Assembly (NCBI GenBank): GCA_024449915.1
Contig: JAMZAV010000102.1
Span: 248,001 to 312,000 of the forward strand
DNA from: Sweltsa coloradensis
Taxonomy: Eukaryota > Arthropoda > Insecta > Plecoptera > Chloroperlidae
Direction of reading: 5' to 3'
DNA length: 64,000 nucleotides
Position 1 is the stretch's first letter, and each line of letters opens with the position of its first letter. Below the pieces are notes generated by a model. The model ran no database searches. It was not told where the DNA came from and worked only from the letters and a program-made list of their open reading frames with translations. Made by a program: the position numbers and the translations under genes. Shown piece after piece: positions 34,184-45,431 of the stretch.

Positions 34184-34405
34184 ATGAAAATCCAGTGTCG
34201 AAATGCAGTGTTCGATATGGTGCATGGTATTGAAACACACACATGGTCCCAACTCTACACACACAGACTCAGTAACTCGGGTTCACCGGTTCACCCCAAC
34301 TGCATTGTGCACGAGTACGACCGATTCGAGTTAACCCGCTGGCCATTGTCCGGCGCGGCGTCATATGTTACGATCGCAGGCTGTAACTGTGGTCTGGCTC
34401 CATAA
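34184..34405 (+). CDS. Candidate terminal exon, unknown product
   Basis: An acceptor-like tract TCACTTTTAACACCTGACCG followed by CAG ends at 34183, and an ATG-led frame of 73 codons runs to a stop at 34403-34405. The second half (from about 34250) is clearly GC-richer than its surroundings and has balanced codon composition. AATAAA occurs at about 34525. The peptide has no recognised domain. The reverse strand is also partly open (34082-34264). Weak call, because GC-rich repeats can look the same. Confidence 0.2.
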   Translation: MKIQCRNAVFDMVHGIETHTWSQLYTHRLSNSGSPVHPNCIVHEYDRFELTRWPLSGAASYVTIAGCNCGLAP

Positions 34406-34757
34406 ACTCGTTATCAGTGGGAAACATTTTCATATGGAACACCAACGGTAGTTAAATTTTCTACTAAACTATAAAGAAGTTATTTCACGTGTTGAAATCA
34501 AGACGGTGGTTTGGGTTCAAATATAATAAAACCGAAGGACAACGAAAATATTTTCTAAACAACAAACCCAACCTTGTCAATATCTTTCGTACACGCCCAC
34601 CCTCTACGACATGTCTCCTCCGAAGATTATCATCTAAGTTTATGGTATGTTCATCTGGATTTAGCGATTTGGCCTATAACATTGACATAGACAAAAAATA
34701 TTTTACTTTTCATTACTAACTAATTTGAAGAAACATATACGTTTCAAGTATATACAA

Positions 34758-35529
34758 CTAGGAAAACGCTAAAGTCCCGCCGCGTTGATGGATGAGCTTT
34801 TTAAAGTTTTTAGTTGCGTGGGATATCTTTACTTTTGCAAGTGCTTTGTTTTGCTGCCTATGCATTGTAGGTGAATGTTGTCGAATTTCTTTTGTTTCTT
34901 GTCAATTGGTATTATTTACCGTAAAAAACTTGTATCAAAAGCTTTATTTCTATGGATTCTGGCTAAATTTTTCCACTTTTTCTTTCAAAAGGTACTACAT
35001 AACCATAACCTTAATGTCCATGTATAATATGAACGTTGCTGCCCCACCCGTTTGGTCAGAATTGGCCCAAATGGCACGAAAATATCGCACAAAAAGTCAA
35101 AAAAACGTATATTAAAAGCTTTATTTCTCTCGATTCTGGCTAACTTTTTCAACTTTTTCTTTCATAAAGCAAAACATCACCATAACCTTAATGTCCATGT
35201 GAAATATGAACGTTGTAGCCCCACCCGTTTGGTCAGAATTGGCCCAAATGGCACGAAAATATCGCATTAAAAATCGAAAAAAATCGTAAAAGTACGATAT
35301 TCATGAGAAATATTTCTTCGATTGTACCCAAAAACGTGGCAAGTCTAAGTTCAGAGAAAACGAAGGTCGTGTCAAATTTTCATCAAGATCGCATATGCCG
35401 TTTGCCCGGTAGAGAGCGAACAAACAGACGGAAAAACAAAAAAAAAACAAAACAAAAAAAACAAAAAAACAACGGAGCTAAATTTTTTGGGGGGTCGGTG
35501 AAATTGAAGTCTTCGCTTCGCTCATCTAA
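34758..35529 (-). mobile_element. Helentron-like element H8 (family A)
   Basis: Minus-strand copy with 5' end TTAGATGAGCGAAGCGAAGA at 35529, and 3' end with AGCTCATCC, the AACGC...GCGTT hairpin and CTAG at 34758, then T. Contains two copies of the GGCCAATTCTGACCAAACGG block. ORFs at 34792-35115, 35052-35270, 35303-35608 and 35383-35613 are translations of this repeat. Confidence 0.75.
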
Positions 35530-35697
35530 CAACGTTTTATGTGACACTGACCACGAAGCAAGCAGGTCGACGCTGGGTAAAACATGGACATCGTTCTTTC
35601 TAAAATAATACACATTGCCTTAATAAATGTTTAAAAAAAAGTGTGTAATTAAATTAGTATATTCAGGTAAATAAGTTTGCCACCATCAAAGACAACA

Positions 35698-35770
35698 CTT
35701 CCTTTTAAAATTCCCGGTCCATAAAGATCTGTCGTCTCAATCCACCAGTTCTCTACCAATTGAGCAATTT
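35698..35770 (-). repeat. tRNA-like remnant
   Basis: The minus strand shows a very tRNA-like D arm, TTGCTCAATTGGTAGAGAAC, followed by a plausible anticodon region, but box B is degraded (GACCGGGAATTTT). Likely a decayed tRNA pseudogene or SINE head. Confidence 0.4.
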
Positions 35771-38599
35771 ATTAATATGTTGGTTATTTTACTTTATCGC
35801 GTACCGTTTGACGTTCTGGACGGAATTCATTAGTGATTCCGCTTCCGATTCTGTCCGCAATCCGGCAGTTGACAAGTCCGGGAGTAGAACAACCACTCTT
35901 ACTTTCGGTTTTCTTAGAACGTTAATCGATTAAAGTATTTCCCCCAAAAGTTTCTTCCTGGCCTCGACCTCATGAGGGAAGGTAGAGAAAATTTTATTTC
36001 GGTATATCAATGATCTCTTCATCCAATAACCCCGGTTTATATTTTTCTACAAATATGAATTTAACTTCTACTCTGTTATGCTGGGACACGTCTCCGAGGA
36101 GACGGGGAACTCTTCATGGGAATGTCAAACCAACGTTAAACTCGCAAATTGAAAATCCATTCAAGTGGTAAATGCATACTGCATGGATCTGCCGGGGACT
36201 CACTATGAACCCACACATTGAATAAAAACCGACATTAAACATTATACAGTGTACACATTTAAAAATGAAAAAGGTTTTATTCTTAGAAATGTCGATAATT
36301 TGATGAAGAGTTTGTTATTTGTATAAGCAAGAATATTTTAACGTTCGTAAAGATGAGAGCCTTAGAAAAGCAGTGACGATTACAAGAAATACTCAAACAG
36401 TGGCAATCACTATTTCTTTCTTTGTTTCGACTTTGCCCTTTGTTCGATATCTAGATCTCAGTACTGATATATTTTCTCGTATACGCAGAATTGTTTGAGA
36501 ACTTGCTTTTAGCAAGAACCACCTTCTTTTAATAACTTGTTGTTTTCTCGATGGAAACACGACGGGGACGTTTTGTTCAAGTACGGAGTTTCTTTTTCAT
36601 TTATTTTAAAATATTTCCTGTTACTAGACTAATTTTGTTCAACAAAATCATGTAGACGAAGTCTTTTAATTTGTCAGTACTCACCTTAAAACTTGATTTG
36701 TTATAAAATGAACTTATAGAAAAATATATCTAAAACTACGAAATGCATTGAACACCTACTGGATTTGAAATTAAACATACAATAAACCCTTCTAAAACAC
36801 GGCAAACGTACATTTTAATGCAATAAATGAAAGCGCATTAAGTTCGTTGTTAAATTAATTTGACTCATTATTTTACCAATTTATAAAAGGGGATTACGAT
36901 AATTCGTCAATGAAAACATCGTTGAAAAGTTTGATTTGAAAACAATTAGTTCATTTTATAGCGCCCTATTTTATGCACAATGTTATCAAAACTAAAAATA
37001 TATTTCAACTTGCACACAAATTATTGTTTCAAATCGTCCATATCTTGCTATGTATAGAAAAGCTTTTTTCATATTATAGATAAAAAGTCCAATCAATAAA
37101 ATTTGTTATTTTTTTCACAACAAAACGTGCTTGAGGAACAGTCAGGAAGTGTGACTCGAAAATTCGCGTTTGTCGTGTATTAAGTGACCTTGTTTAATTG
37201 TTTCTAATTTTTATTTCGTTTCTCAATCTTCTTATTCCTGGTACATGCTTCATTGTTGATTTGTTTGAAAGTTATTTCTCTAATTATAAACAACCCTTGT
37301 TTTGAATGCACAGGCTGTCGGTTTATTTTCCCTTATGCAGATGGCAACCTTAATAAGAGTAACACTGTTTGTATAATTCTCGTGCAAGCAACAAGGTTCT
37401 GTATACTTGTTAATAACACCTGAAGCCCTTGACCTCGAGCTAAGCGTCTCGTACTGCCCCTCTAAAACACATCTCATCGGACGAAGTAGATATAGATTCA
37501 AGAAGCTAAATTGTATTTTAACGTCCTCCTTTATTTCCGCCACCTAGTTTATACCCGAAACATAAAACCCGGTACGGACAGATACCTGCAGTTTCGAAGT
37601 GGTAAAACCATCCCTTACAGGGTTTAATGCCTCAATTCATCCCCATGAGGCTGAGGGGAAGCAATGATATAAAATTCCAATTTGTCTAACCTTTCACGAA
37701 TGTACTTCCTTCAATAATCGTATTAGAAAATCGCTGTAGAATCATAAAAGCTTCGATTATTTACTAGAGAATATAAGAGAAAAAACCGTGAAGTATCAAT
37801 ACTTAAAAATGTTCTATTATGTATACCAACGTGACTTCGAGTTTGAGTGACGTAAAATATGAAGGTGTTTTATTATTTCTGCTGCCGTAAACTTAACTTA
37901 CAATGCGGTTTAATAATTCCATATTTGCTATATTGATAATTTTGCTTACATTGGTACCTTTTTACTTGCGTAGATCTAAAAACATACAATCTTTTATAAC
38001 AAGTATAAACTGTTAGCTAAATTTAAACTCAACGAATCGAAGCATCAACATTTTAGATAAACAAACCCGAGTTACAGAATTCACAATTACAGCTAATAAG
38101 TCAAACGATTGAAATTCTAACAATGAAATAATAACGACATTGTTTTTAACAATAATCATGCAATGATAAGCTACATTTTCTTTAAAAAAAAAATAATTAT
38201 ATTCCAAATGTTACAAAACTGATGTGACATAAATCATAAATAGCATAAAAAGTCACCATCATAATTTAGAAACTTTGGTAAATATTAATGGTTTTGAGAA
38301 AAATTGCAACTTACACGTATTTGTTGTGTGAGTCTCAACATTTATGTTTTTTTCAACAACAGTAACGTCACATAACGGGTATTCTACTTAGTCTGCATAA
38401 TATTTTCGTTCTGTCCCAGGAACCTTCGACCTTGGAATATATTCCTTCTTTGTCTGCTCTGTGCAACTTTTGCACACTATTGCTTTTTATATAAATTTCC
38501 TTGAAATGATGAATACGTATTTCGTCACTACGACGTCACTCAACACAATAATGGGCATGAGTTTTACATCCGCCATGCTGCACATGTCTTGAACCTCAC
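35771..38599. other. Unassigned stretch
   Basis: A GC-richer block at 36080-36240, with CGTCTCCGAGGAGACGGGGA and a possible minus-strand box B near 36215, may be another SINE remnant. The open frame at 37280-37543 (-) has no clear exon signals. Nothing else recognised. Confidence 0.35.
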
Positions 38600-38719
38600 C
38601 TGACAGACCAGGGAATGATTCGACTCTTCTCTTCAATGTGTGGAAGGTTGTCATCCCACACCACAGCTTCTTCACAACCATTAAGACTGATGCTTCGATA
38701 CTTTGACATTGACATTTCC
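38600..38719 (-). CDS. Best-supported internal coding exon, unknown gene
   Basis: On the minus strand, TTTTACCCTCTAG (acceptor, intron ends 38720) is followed by a 120-base open stretch and then a near-consensus donor, GTCAG then GTGAGG, at 38599. The exon is symmetric (enters and leaves in phase 2) and encodes 39 full codons, with Ser/Glu/Trp-rich peptide containing GCEEAVVWDDNLPHIEEKSR. Composition is distinctly less AT-rich than the flanks. The frame stops within two codons beyond the donor, as expected for an intron. The overlapping frame at 38487-38753 (-) is a shadow. No protein family was recognised and neighbouring exons with matching phase were not found within a few kilobases. Confidence 0.42.
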
Positions 38720-41700
38720 CTAGAGGGTAAAATATTGTAATTTTTATGAGCAAAAGACTGAATGTGGGTGTGTGCTGAGACGCATGTTTTCAAACAACAC
38801 CCTTTTAGATCCTCTACTTGTGCTTTACCAATAAAGATTACCACAGTTTTGTACATAGTAGCCTTTAATTCACTTTTAACTGATTCCTTCTTATTCGCAT
38901 TATTTAACACAGTTTTTCTTGAACATTATCTAATATTTATAATTCCAAGAATCCTTTTCACTATTAAGCTTTAAAAGTCGTAGGATCTACGAATTGAGAA
39001 AAAGTTTCGAAGAACAAACGTCATAATGTTCTCTTTACGACGATTTCGCGGTAAATTAAAAGAGCATTTGTGTTTTATTTTTCAGTGGCTAATTTATCAT
39101 TTAAATCCTTTAAGTTTGAATTTAAGTTCTATAGCAGTATTTGTTATCTTCTTTGTGTGGCCTCGTTCCGGCCCATCCAACTTCTTGGTTTCTTCCAGAG
39201 TTTCTTTGTTAACTATTTTCTGTGCCAGAAGTTGAAAGCAATCTCAAAAGTCCTCACTATTCTCTGTTCCCGCAGGTTCATTTAATCTAGCAACCGCTTC
39301 TACCAATAAAATGCATAATTGACTAGATTTATATAAACGGTTTTGTTGACAAATACCCCTCTCGTTTGTAAACCTCTTTCTAGCAAAATATTTTACAAAT
39401 ATGGTAAATAAATACAGCTCTTGAAGCAATGAATTTTTTAATATTATAAACGGATCGATTGAGTATTCAAGGGAGTAACGAATAACTAACTATATTTTCA
39501 TTTCGTTTGAAGAGAAAATGGCTATTTTTTCAAAGAGCATTTTTCATAGTAGAAAATAAAGAAGTCCAACGGTGAAAACAAGTGCGTGTGTGCGTGTGTG
39601 CGTGTGTGTGTATGTGTGATCGTGTAAGGCGTATCTGGATTCGGACCTGGATAAAATTTATCTTTAGTCAATTAGTTGATTATTTCTTGGTTATAAAATA
39701 TAAATTACGGACAATTTATAATTATTTGAGAATCAAACTAATATAATAACAACATTTATATGCATGGCAAATTGTTGACGTGTATTGTTGTATCATGACA
39801 CTGCAATGTTTGAAGTATTTTCAATGATTGGTTGAACTATGATGGCTGATTGTTCCACAGCTGAACTGTCTATAATTTCGATGTCGACTTATACGACAGA
39901 GTGACAGATTTGTGAATTTTTTGTTTTGTTATAATATGTTGAGACGTTAAGTTAACATGTTGTTTCCTGTTTTTTTTAAATGCTTCCAGTGTTTTAAAGA
40001 TTGTAAAGTTTATTATCCCTTTATTTAAAATTGTAAAAATAATAATTGAAAAAAAGTATGAGAGTTTTATTTAACAAATTAGCATTTCATCTAGCATATA
40101 TAAAAATATGAGATTTTTCGCACTGGAGTGTACGTTATACGCTAGTAAAACTGATGAAGATTTATACGTTATTTTAGACATTTACGTTGTAAAAATGGTT
40201 GTTGTATCAAAGTTACAAACAAAGGTCAGGTCAACTACAATGTTTTATAACAGTGTAGAAAAAATGATAAGTTACTGCAATATGTATATAAAATGTTTAT
40301 GTCAGCTAAAGTATATTGGAGTTATATATTGGGTTTGGTACGTGAACTGGCTAAATCAATTAAAATAACTGTCGTTTGAATAGAATGCGAAAGCTGTCGG
40401 ATCATTACAAATTGAAGGCTTTCATTGGGTTTAGATTCCATAAGCTATCGTGTATTTGAGTAATTCAATGGCTACATAAATTCAATTATCTCTTGTAATC
40501 ATGTTATCTTACTTCAGTTGAAATTGTTTATCTGCACAATTAGACCATACGAAAATCAACTTCACATGAAACTGTATAAACTGTCACGAAACTTGGTTCA
40601 ATTGGTTCAACAATTCCGAAATTACCGAATGTAGGTTAGTGAATGTTCGTATTTGTAATTTCAATAATAAAAGCTACCAACAATTACCAGTAAGTAATGT
40701 TGAATAATTTGTATTGAAATTACTCCAGAAAACATAAACACAAACAGAGGATTTTTATTTGAGGTGCATGTGTTAATCTTCTTGCCTCTGCTGCTATTAG
40801 CGGTAATGATGGGGATTTCTAAATAAATTCCTGTTTGTTTTGTTAAGCTACAAATTTTATGCTTCAGTCAGTACACATTTAAGTAATTACTCCACATAAT
40901 CATCGAACCAAATTTTAATTTTAATTAACCACTTTAAATCGCCAGCATAAACAAGAGAGAGCAACAAAAAGTGATTGGGTTAATATTTTACTATTTACTA
41001 AAAGGCTACGTGAAGCTTACAAAATACCTAGTTTGCTTTATGATTGACCTTGCATTTACATAGGTAATAACTTTCGTAGTAAATAGTTATTTTGCGGTAT
41101 AATTTTGGTACAAAATATCAAATACTCACTGTTTTTTTAAATATGTTTGTATGTGTGCAGTGATTAAATGAGACAAATCTGTTGAAACAAGGGCAGTCAG
41201 TTTTAATTTTATAAACGTATTCAAAGTGACATCAGTAAAACAAAAAGTAATTTGAGACTGTTCAAGACTAATTCTTGAAACATGCATGCATTCAAGTCAT
41301 TGTCTGTTCTATACACTACTAGTCAGCTGTTTAATTATCTTTTACTTTTTTCCCCCTGTACTGAAACGTAAACAATTACTACTACCCATTCATTTACATC
41401 CGAAAAAGATTCTCTTAATCCCCTAAAAGGTTCGTCTTTAGAGGTCAGGTTTGGGTATAGATGGATTAAAACGTACAGGGTTTCATCCGTGAGTTGGGTC
41501 AAAGGCAAGATAAAGAATTGTTATTCTGAAGCCGTAACAGAAATGAAAACCAAGGAAGAGAGAGGTCCATAGTCTGCCCCGGGCTTAGAGGGGTGTTGAA
41601 ATTCACACGTCATTTCAACCCTACCTCTTTTATTTTTTGAATAAACAACATAAAACATAATCTAAAGAAACGAAAAGTGGGATAGCTTCTCATTTCCCCT

Positions 41701-42934
41701 AAAAAAAAGCTAAAAGATTTTTCGAGCCAAGTTAAAAGTTCAAGTGCACATCAATTGTGGAGCTTTTGTTTTGCGAGCGGGAGGTTATGGTGGCGGTGGC
41801 GGGGGTAGGGGTGGTGGCGAGGGGCGAGGGTGATAGGGGCTGCTCACGGGAGTAGTCTAGGAGGTCGGAGAAAGGGACCAGTCAAGTGGACGGAGTTGCG
41901 GCCACACGGAAAATCGCATTCCACCACCGGGTTTCACTACAAGACAAGATTCACTGGCTCTCTCTAAGCTAGCTAATGATGGCCAGTTCTAAGCAACTAA
42001 ATGAAGCAATTTCAGTCTTTTCTATCTTTCCGGCCGTATTTACTTGCCTCAGGGGTCACAAAAGTAAAACGAATTGGACCGTTTGAAATTTGTTATCACC
42101 AAAGAAATGAACTCTTTCCAGCGAATCTAGATCGTCTAGTTAACTGTCTTGTCATGGACTGCAACGGAACGCCTTCACGACAATTGGTTAAACAACCACA
42201 ACTTCATTTTGTTCTATTTTTAATTTAATTAAAAAAATGTTTGAAATGGAGTTAATACCGTACACAGTTCAATAGTAAACCGAGTTTCTTCTACGCTCAA
42301 GCTGTTCTCAATTGGATTAGTTTATTCAACTCAGTCGTGATACATTCTCACAATAAACAGCCTACTCTTAAGCCGCTGTAATAAATATTTCATACTTCAC
42401 GTTACAGTACCTAACTAACAACTTTGATTTTAAAAAAATGATTGATAATTATTTCAGTTAAATTATCAAGACTATACACGAATAATTGTAGGTAAATGAT
42501 GTATATGTTCATTTCACGTGTATCCTATTATCTTTTGAAAACTCATTTACAAAGGAGCAATTATCGTGATAAATGTATTACTATGTAACAGGTTTAAATC
42601 GGCATAATACTATGAGTGGGTCTGCAGCTCCCGGTCGACACAGGGACGCGTGGCCATTCAATTACGGGGATTTGAAATGATCCAATACTGATCTATTGTT
42701 GTTATAAACAGGAGACAGCATAGAACTATTTATAAACAGTCGATCAAAGCAAATGACACCGTTCAAACGATAATCAAAGAAAAAACAATCAAATGTTAAA
42801 TTAAACAAACACACCAACTGGATTACACGTTAAAGCAATGTGTATTGCTTATACAGTTTGTAACCCAATTTAGTTATCGGAATTAATTCTCGTCATGGGT
42901 CAATAAATACCAGTGATTTTAAGTAACTATGATT
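38720..42934. other. Long unassigned stretch
   Basis: AT-rich, with a GT microsatellite at 39580-39622 and a G-rich CpG-containing patch at 41770-41930 whose frames all contain stops. A start-less open frame runs 41371-41571 (+). No splice-supported exon found. Confidence 0.4.
39580..39622 (+). repeat. GT/GTGC microsatellite
   Basis: Imperfect array of GTGT, GTGCGTGTGT and GTATGTGT units. Confidence 0.85.
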
Positions 42935-43155
42935 ATTAATTAATAATAATTTTTCTTGGGAAGCCTGCCCAGAGTGACAATTATGAAGGAATGACCAAGG
43001 GCTCTTTAAGAGGGCTTAATCCCTTGCATTTGCATTAACGACTGAGGAAAACCTAGGAAAAACCTTCAGTCGGGATTGCCGGTCTCGGCGGAGTTTGATC
43101 CCGAGACCTCCCGAATCAGTGTCAAGCGCTTAACGCTCGAGCCAACACTGTCGGT
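42935..43155 (-). mobile_element. tRNA-headed SINE, second type (S2)
   Basis: The minus-strand head has TTGGCTCGAGCGTTAAGCGC (box A region) and GGGATCAAACTCC (diverged box B) at tRNA spacing. The body continues with CAGTCGTTAATGCAAATGCA and TTCCTTCATAATTGTCACTC, and ends near an AT-rich AATTATTATTAATTAATAAT tail. About 220 bp, matching a tRNA-derived SINE layout. The body differs from S1. Confidence 0.55.
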
Positions 43156-43439
43156 GACTAACTCGAAACATTCTTACTTTTCTTATTTGTATGTGTTAAA
43201 TAGTAACCTTTTTGCTTCAAATGAAAATATAGTATCACAACAGGAATGATGAGGGCCTAAGTTTCTTACAAAATATACAAAACACTTAGGAAATAACGTT
43301 TTCATTTATTTATTTGTTTTATTATTTAGTTATAAAAACTGATTTAGAAAGGATTGTTATTTAATATAATGACGCAATGTTTTAATACGATGTGTGCTAT
43401 TAGGTTTAGTGCTTACAATGAAATTACATATTTTATCTG

Positions 43440-43735
43440 TTAGTTGTCATTTGCTTCCAAGCACATGAGAAGACTTATTGCTCGCCGTTGGCGCCGATGT
43501 CAATACCTCGAGCTCAAAACTGCCACATTAGTTTGTCAAAAAACAATGAAAGAATGAGGATGAACCTCGTATTTTTCTTCAGGGTGTTAATAAATCTAAG
43601 TCTTTATTACGTTTCGGAAGGGGCCATGTGTAGTGCCAGCATGAGTTTATCTAGTGCTTCACCTAATAAAATATTTCCAATGGTTGCTGGGATTGAACCT
43701 AACAATCAACGCTGCATTACGAGTTAATCATTAAA
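43440..43735 (-). mobile_element. Probable tRNA-headed SINE
   Basis: Minus strand: TTAATGATTAACTCGTAATG (box A region) and AGGTTCAATCCCAGC (box B) lead into a GC-richer body (TGGCACTACACATGGCCCC, then CCGAAACGTAATAAAG). The plus-strand open frame at 43488-43727 is antisense to it. Confidence 0.4.
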
Positions 43736-43777
43736 TTATTCACAATTTGTGGATATTAAGAATAAAATAATGTTGGT

Positions 43778-44130
43778 TTGCGCGGTCGTTACGGTTCTCA
43801 TCGAACACAATTAAGCGACCTTCGGTGTCAGAATTAAGTGGGTGACCGCTCGGCCTGAGCGCACGCGCAGTTACGCTGGCTAATAGACAGGGTTAAATGC
43901 TAGTGTTGACGGGTTCGTTTATCCTGACGTTCTGCCTCGGCAGTCCGGTAGTGGAAGTTACACGTCCTTCGGATGGAATAAGCCGTTGGTACTGGTACTT
44001 TTAAAAGGAGTAGCTAGGGCGGTAGGATCCCGCCTCCCTTCGACATCTTCATGAATCGTTGTTAATCATCGGTCACTGTAAAATGGCATAATATGCTGTA
44101 TGTGACCAATTCATGATAATAATAAATATA
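43778..44130 (+). mobile_element. Probable 5S-rRNA-derived SINE (SINE3-like)
   Basis: AATTAAGCGACCTTCGGTGT followed by AAGTGGGTGACCGC resembles the internal control region of 5S rRNA (AGCTAAGC, GGTTAGTACTTGGATGGG, GACCGC) in order and spacing. The downstream CGTCCTTCGGATGGAATAAG and CGGTAGGATCCCGCC look like SINE central sequence, and the element ends in AATAATAAATATATT. GC-rich relative to flanks. A true 5S gene is excluded because the 5' third and the closing stem are not recognisable. Confidence 0.4.
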
Positions 44131-44391
44131 TTATGGATTGTTTGTTGACCTCTGCCGCCGCACATTTTCTATACCTTGCCGCCCGCACCTTCAGCCGAGG
44201 CTTATAAGCGGGCGCTGCGTGCTTGCACCATGATCCAACCCGTAGGTACACAGTCAACCTTGAAAAATGTCGACGTAGTACAGACCGAAACGTTCGGTGA
44301 CGCCCAGTTCTGCCCTGGTTCATCTTTTTCACGCGGTTCACCCAAGATCTCTATGTTTTACCATGTATATAAATAATATATATATATATAT
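44131..44391. repeat. GC-rich repeat remnant with CGAAACG, ends in (AT)n
   Basis: Contains GACCGAAACGTTCGGTGACG and CCCTGGTTCATCTTTTTCAC. A diverged second copy of the latter part (GCCTGGTTCATCTTATTCGA) lies at 44658-44680 on the other side of the 82-bp inverted repeat. Penelope-like origin is suspected from the CGAAACG word. Ends with an AT run (44376-44390). Confidence 0.3.
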
Positions 44392-44581
44392 GTTTTAAGT
44401 ATCTTTACAGTAAATATCACTCACAGTATTATAGAAAATAACTTTTAATCCCGACGTTTCGGAAAACTAGGTTTCCATTTTCAATTTTCAATTTTCTTGA
44501 ACCTAGTTTTCCGAAACGTCGGGATTAAAAGTTATTTTCTATAATACTGTGCGTGATATTTACTGTAAAGATACTTAAAAC
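44392..44581. repeat. 82-bp near-perfect inverted repeat, 26-bp spacer
   Basis: Left arm 44392-44473 starts GTTTTAAGTATCTTTACAGT and right arm 44500-44581 is its reverse complement with a single mismatch (CACTCAC versus CACGCAC). The arms contain ATCCCGACGTTTCGG. The spacer is AT-rich with ATTTTCAATTTTCAATTTTC. A hairpin transcript or cruciform is possible. The CGAAACGTCGGG word suggests inverted Penelope-like ends. Confidence 0.9.
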
Positions 44582-45059
44582 ATTAACCATGGGATGACAA
44601 CAGAAAGCTAAAGACAAAACATAGTATAATATCGATATATATAAGTGAACGCCAGGTTCTGCCTGGTTCATCTTATTCGACGCGGTTTTACCAGATCCTT
44701 TTTATGCTATACGGGGCCGCGAAGTGCTACAACATCCCATTTATATATATAAGATCAATTGTAACTTGCGGTTATTTCGACACGTGCGATTTGGCATTAC
44801 ATGTCAACGGTTCTGGACCGCTCTGGCCCAGAGCGGATACATAGAAACGTTGACATGGGAACGATTGACATGGGTAGTCAATACTGAGCGGGGGCGCAAG
44901 ACCGACAGTTACAATTGTGATTTAATACTTTCGGGCACGAAAGCCTTAAAAACTTATAATATATAGATTATATAATAGTATATATATACATTGTGCCATG
45001 TCACATCCAAACCAAAAGACACCTGTTACTATTATTTACCAGTCCCAAAGCCGTATACC
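44582..45059. other. Unassigned stretch
   Basis: Contains the second remnant of the 44131-44391 repeat at about 44645-44720. Otherwise nothing recognised. Confidence 0.35.
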
Positions 45060-45381
45060 TAATTCCAACAAATACAAAATTTGTAAAAAAAAAACGCAGC
45101 AAGCTCTCTTCAAGTCTTCGGCTGTGAATGCTGTGAGATATAGAAGTTGGCCAAGCTTTTTATTCTTTCTCCCTAAGTTTCGCTTTGAAGTAAGTAATCA
45201 TTTCGCCTGTTGACGAGCGCCAACCAACCATTTTTGTGGTAAAAGTAAAATTTTAAACTCGAATCATAAACAAATGGCTTGCCAACTTCTATATCTCCCC
45301 AGCATTCACAGCCGAAGACTTTTGAAGGAGAGCTTGGCTGCCGTTTTTTTTTTTTACAAAGTTTTGTATTTGGTTGGATAT
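45060..45381. repeat. About 100-bp inverted repeat, 120-bp spacer
   Basis: Left arm 45060-45156 and right arm 45277-45381 share, inverted, AACAAATACAAAATTTGT, an A run, AAGTCTTCGGCTGTGAATGC and GATATAGAAGTTGGC. I estimate one difference every 8-10 bases. Foldback-type or MITE-like element. The frames at 44998-45213 and 45173-45484 arise from it. Confidence 0.75.
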
Positions 45382-45431
45382 TACATCTTTTGTGTTGTTC
45401 GTTTGCTATCAAGGTGTGAATGATGGACTGT

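Noticed and set aside
41371..41571. Start-less open frame of about 67 codons (+)
   Set aside because: No convincing acceptor or donor, and no recognisable motif. Length is within chance expectation.
43778..44130. A genuine 5S rRNA gene
   Set aside because: Only the internal promoter region is similar. The rest of the 5S fold is missing and the 3' part looks like a SINE body.
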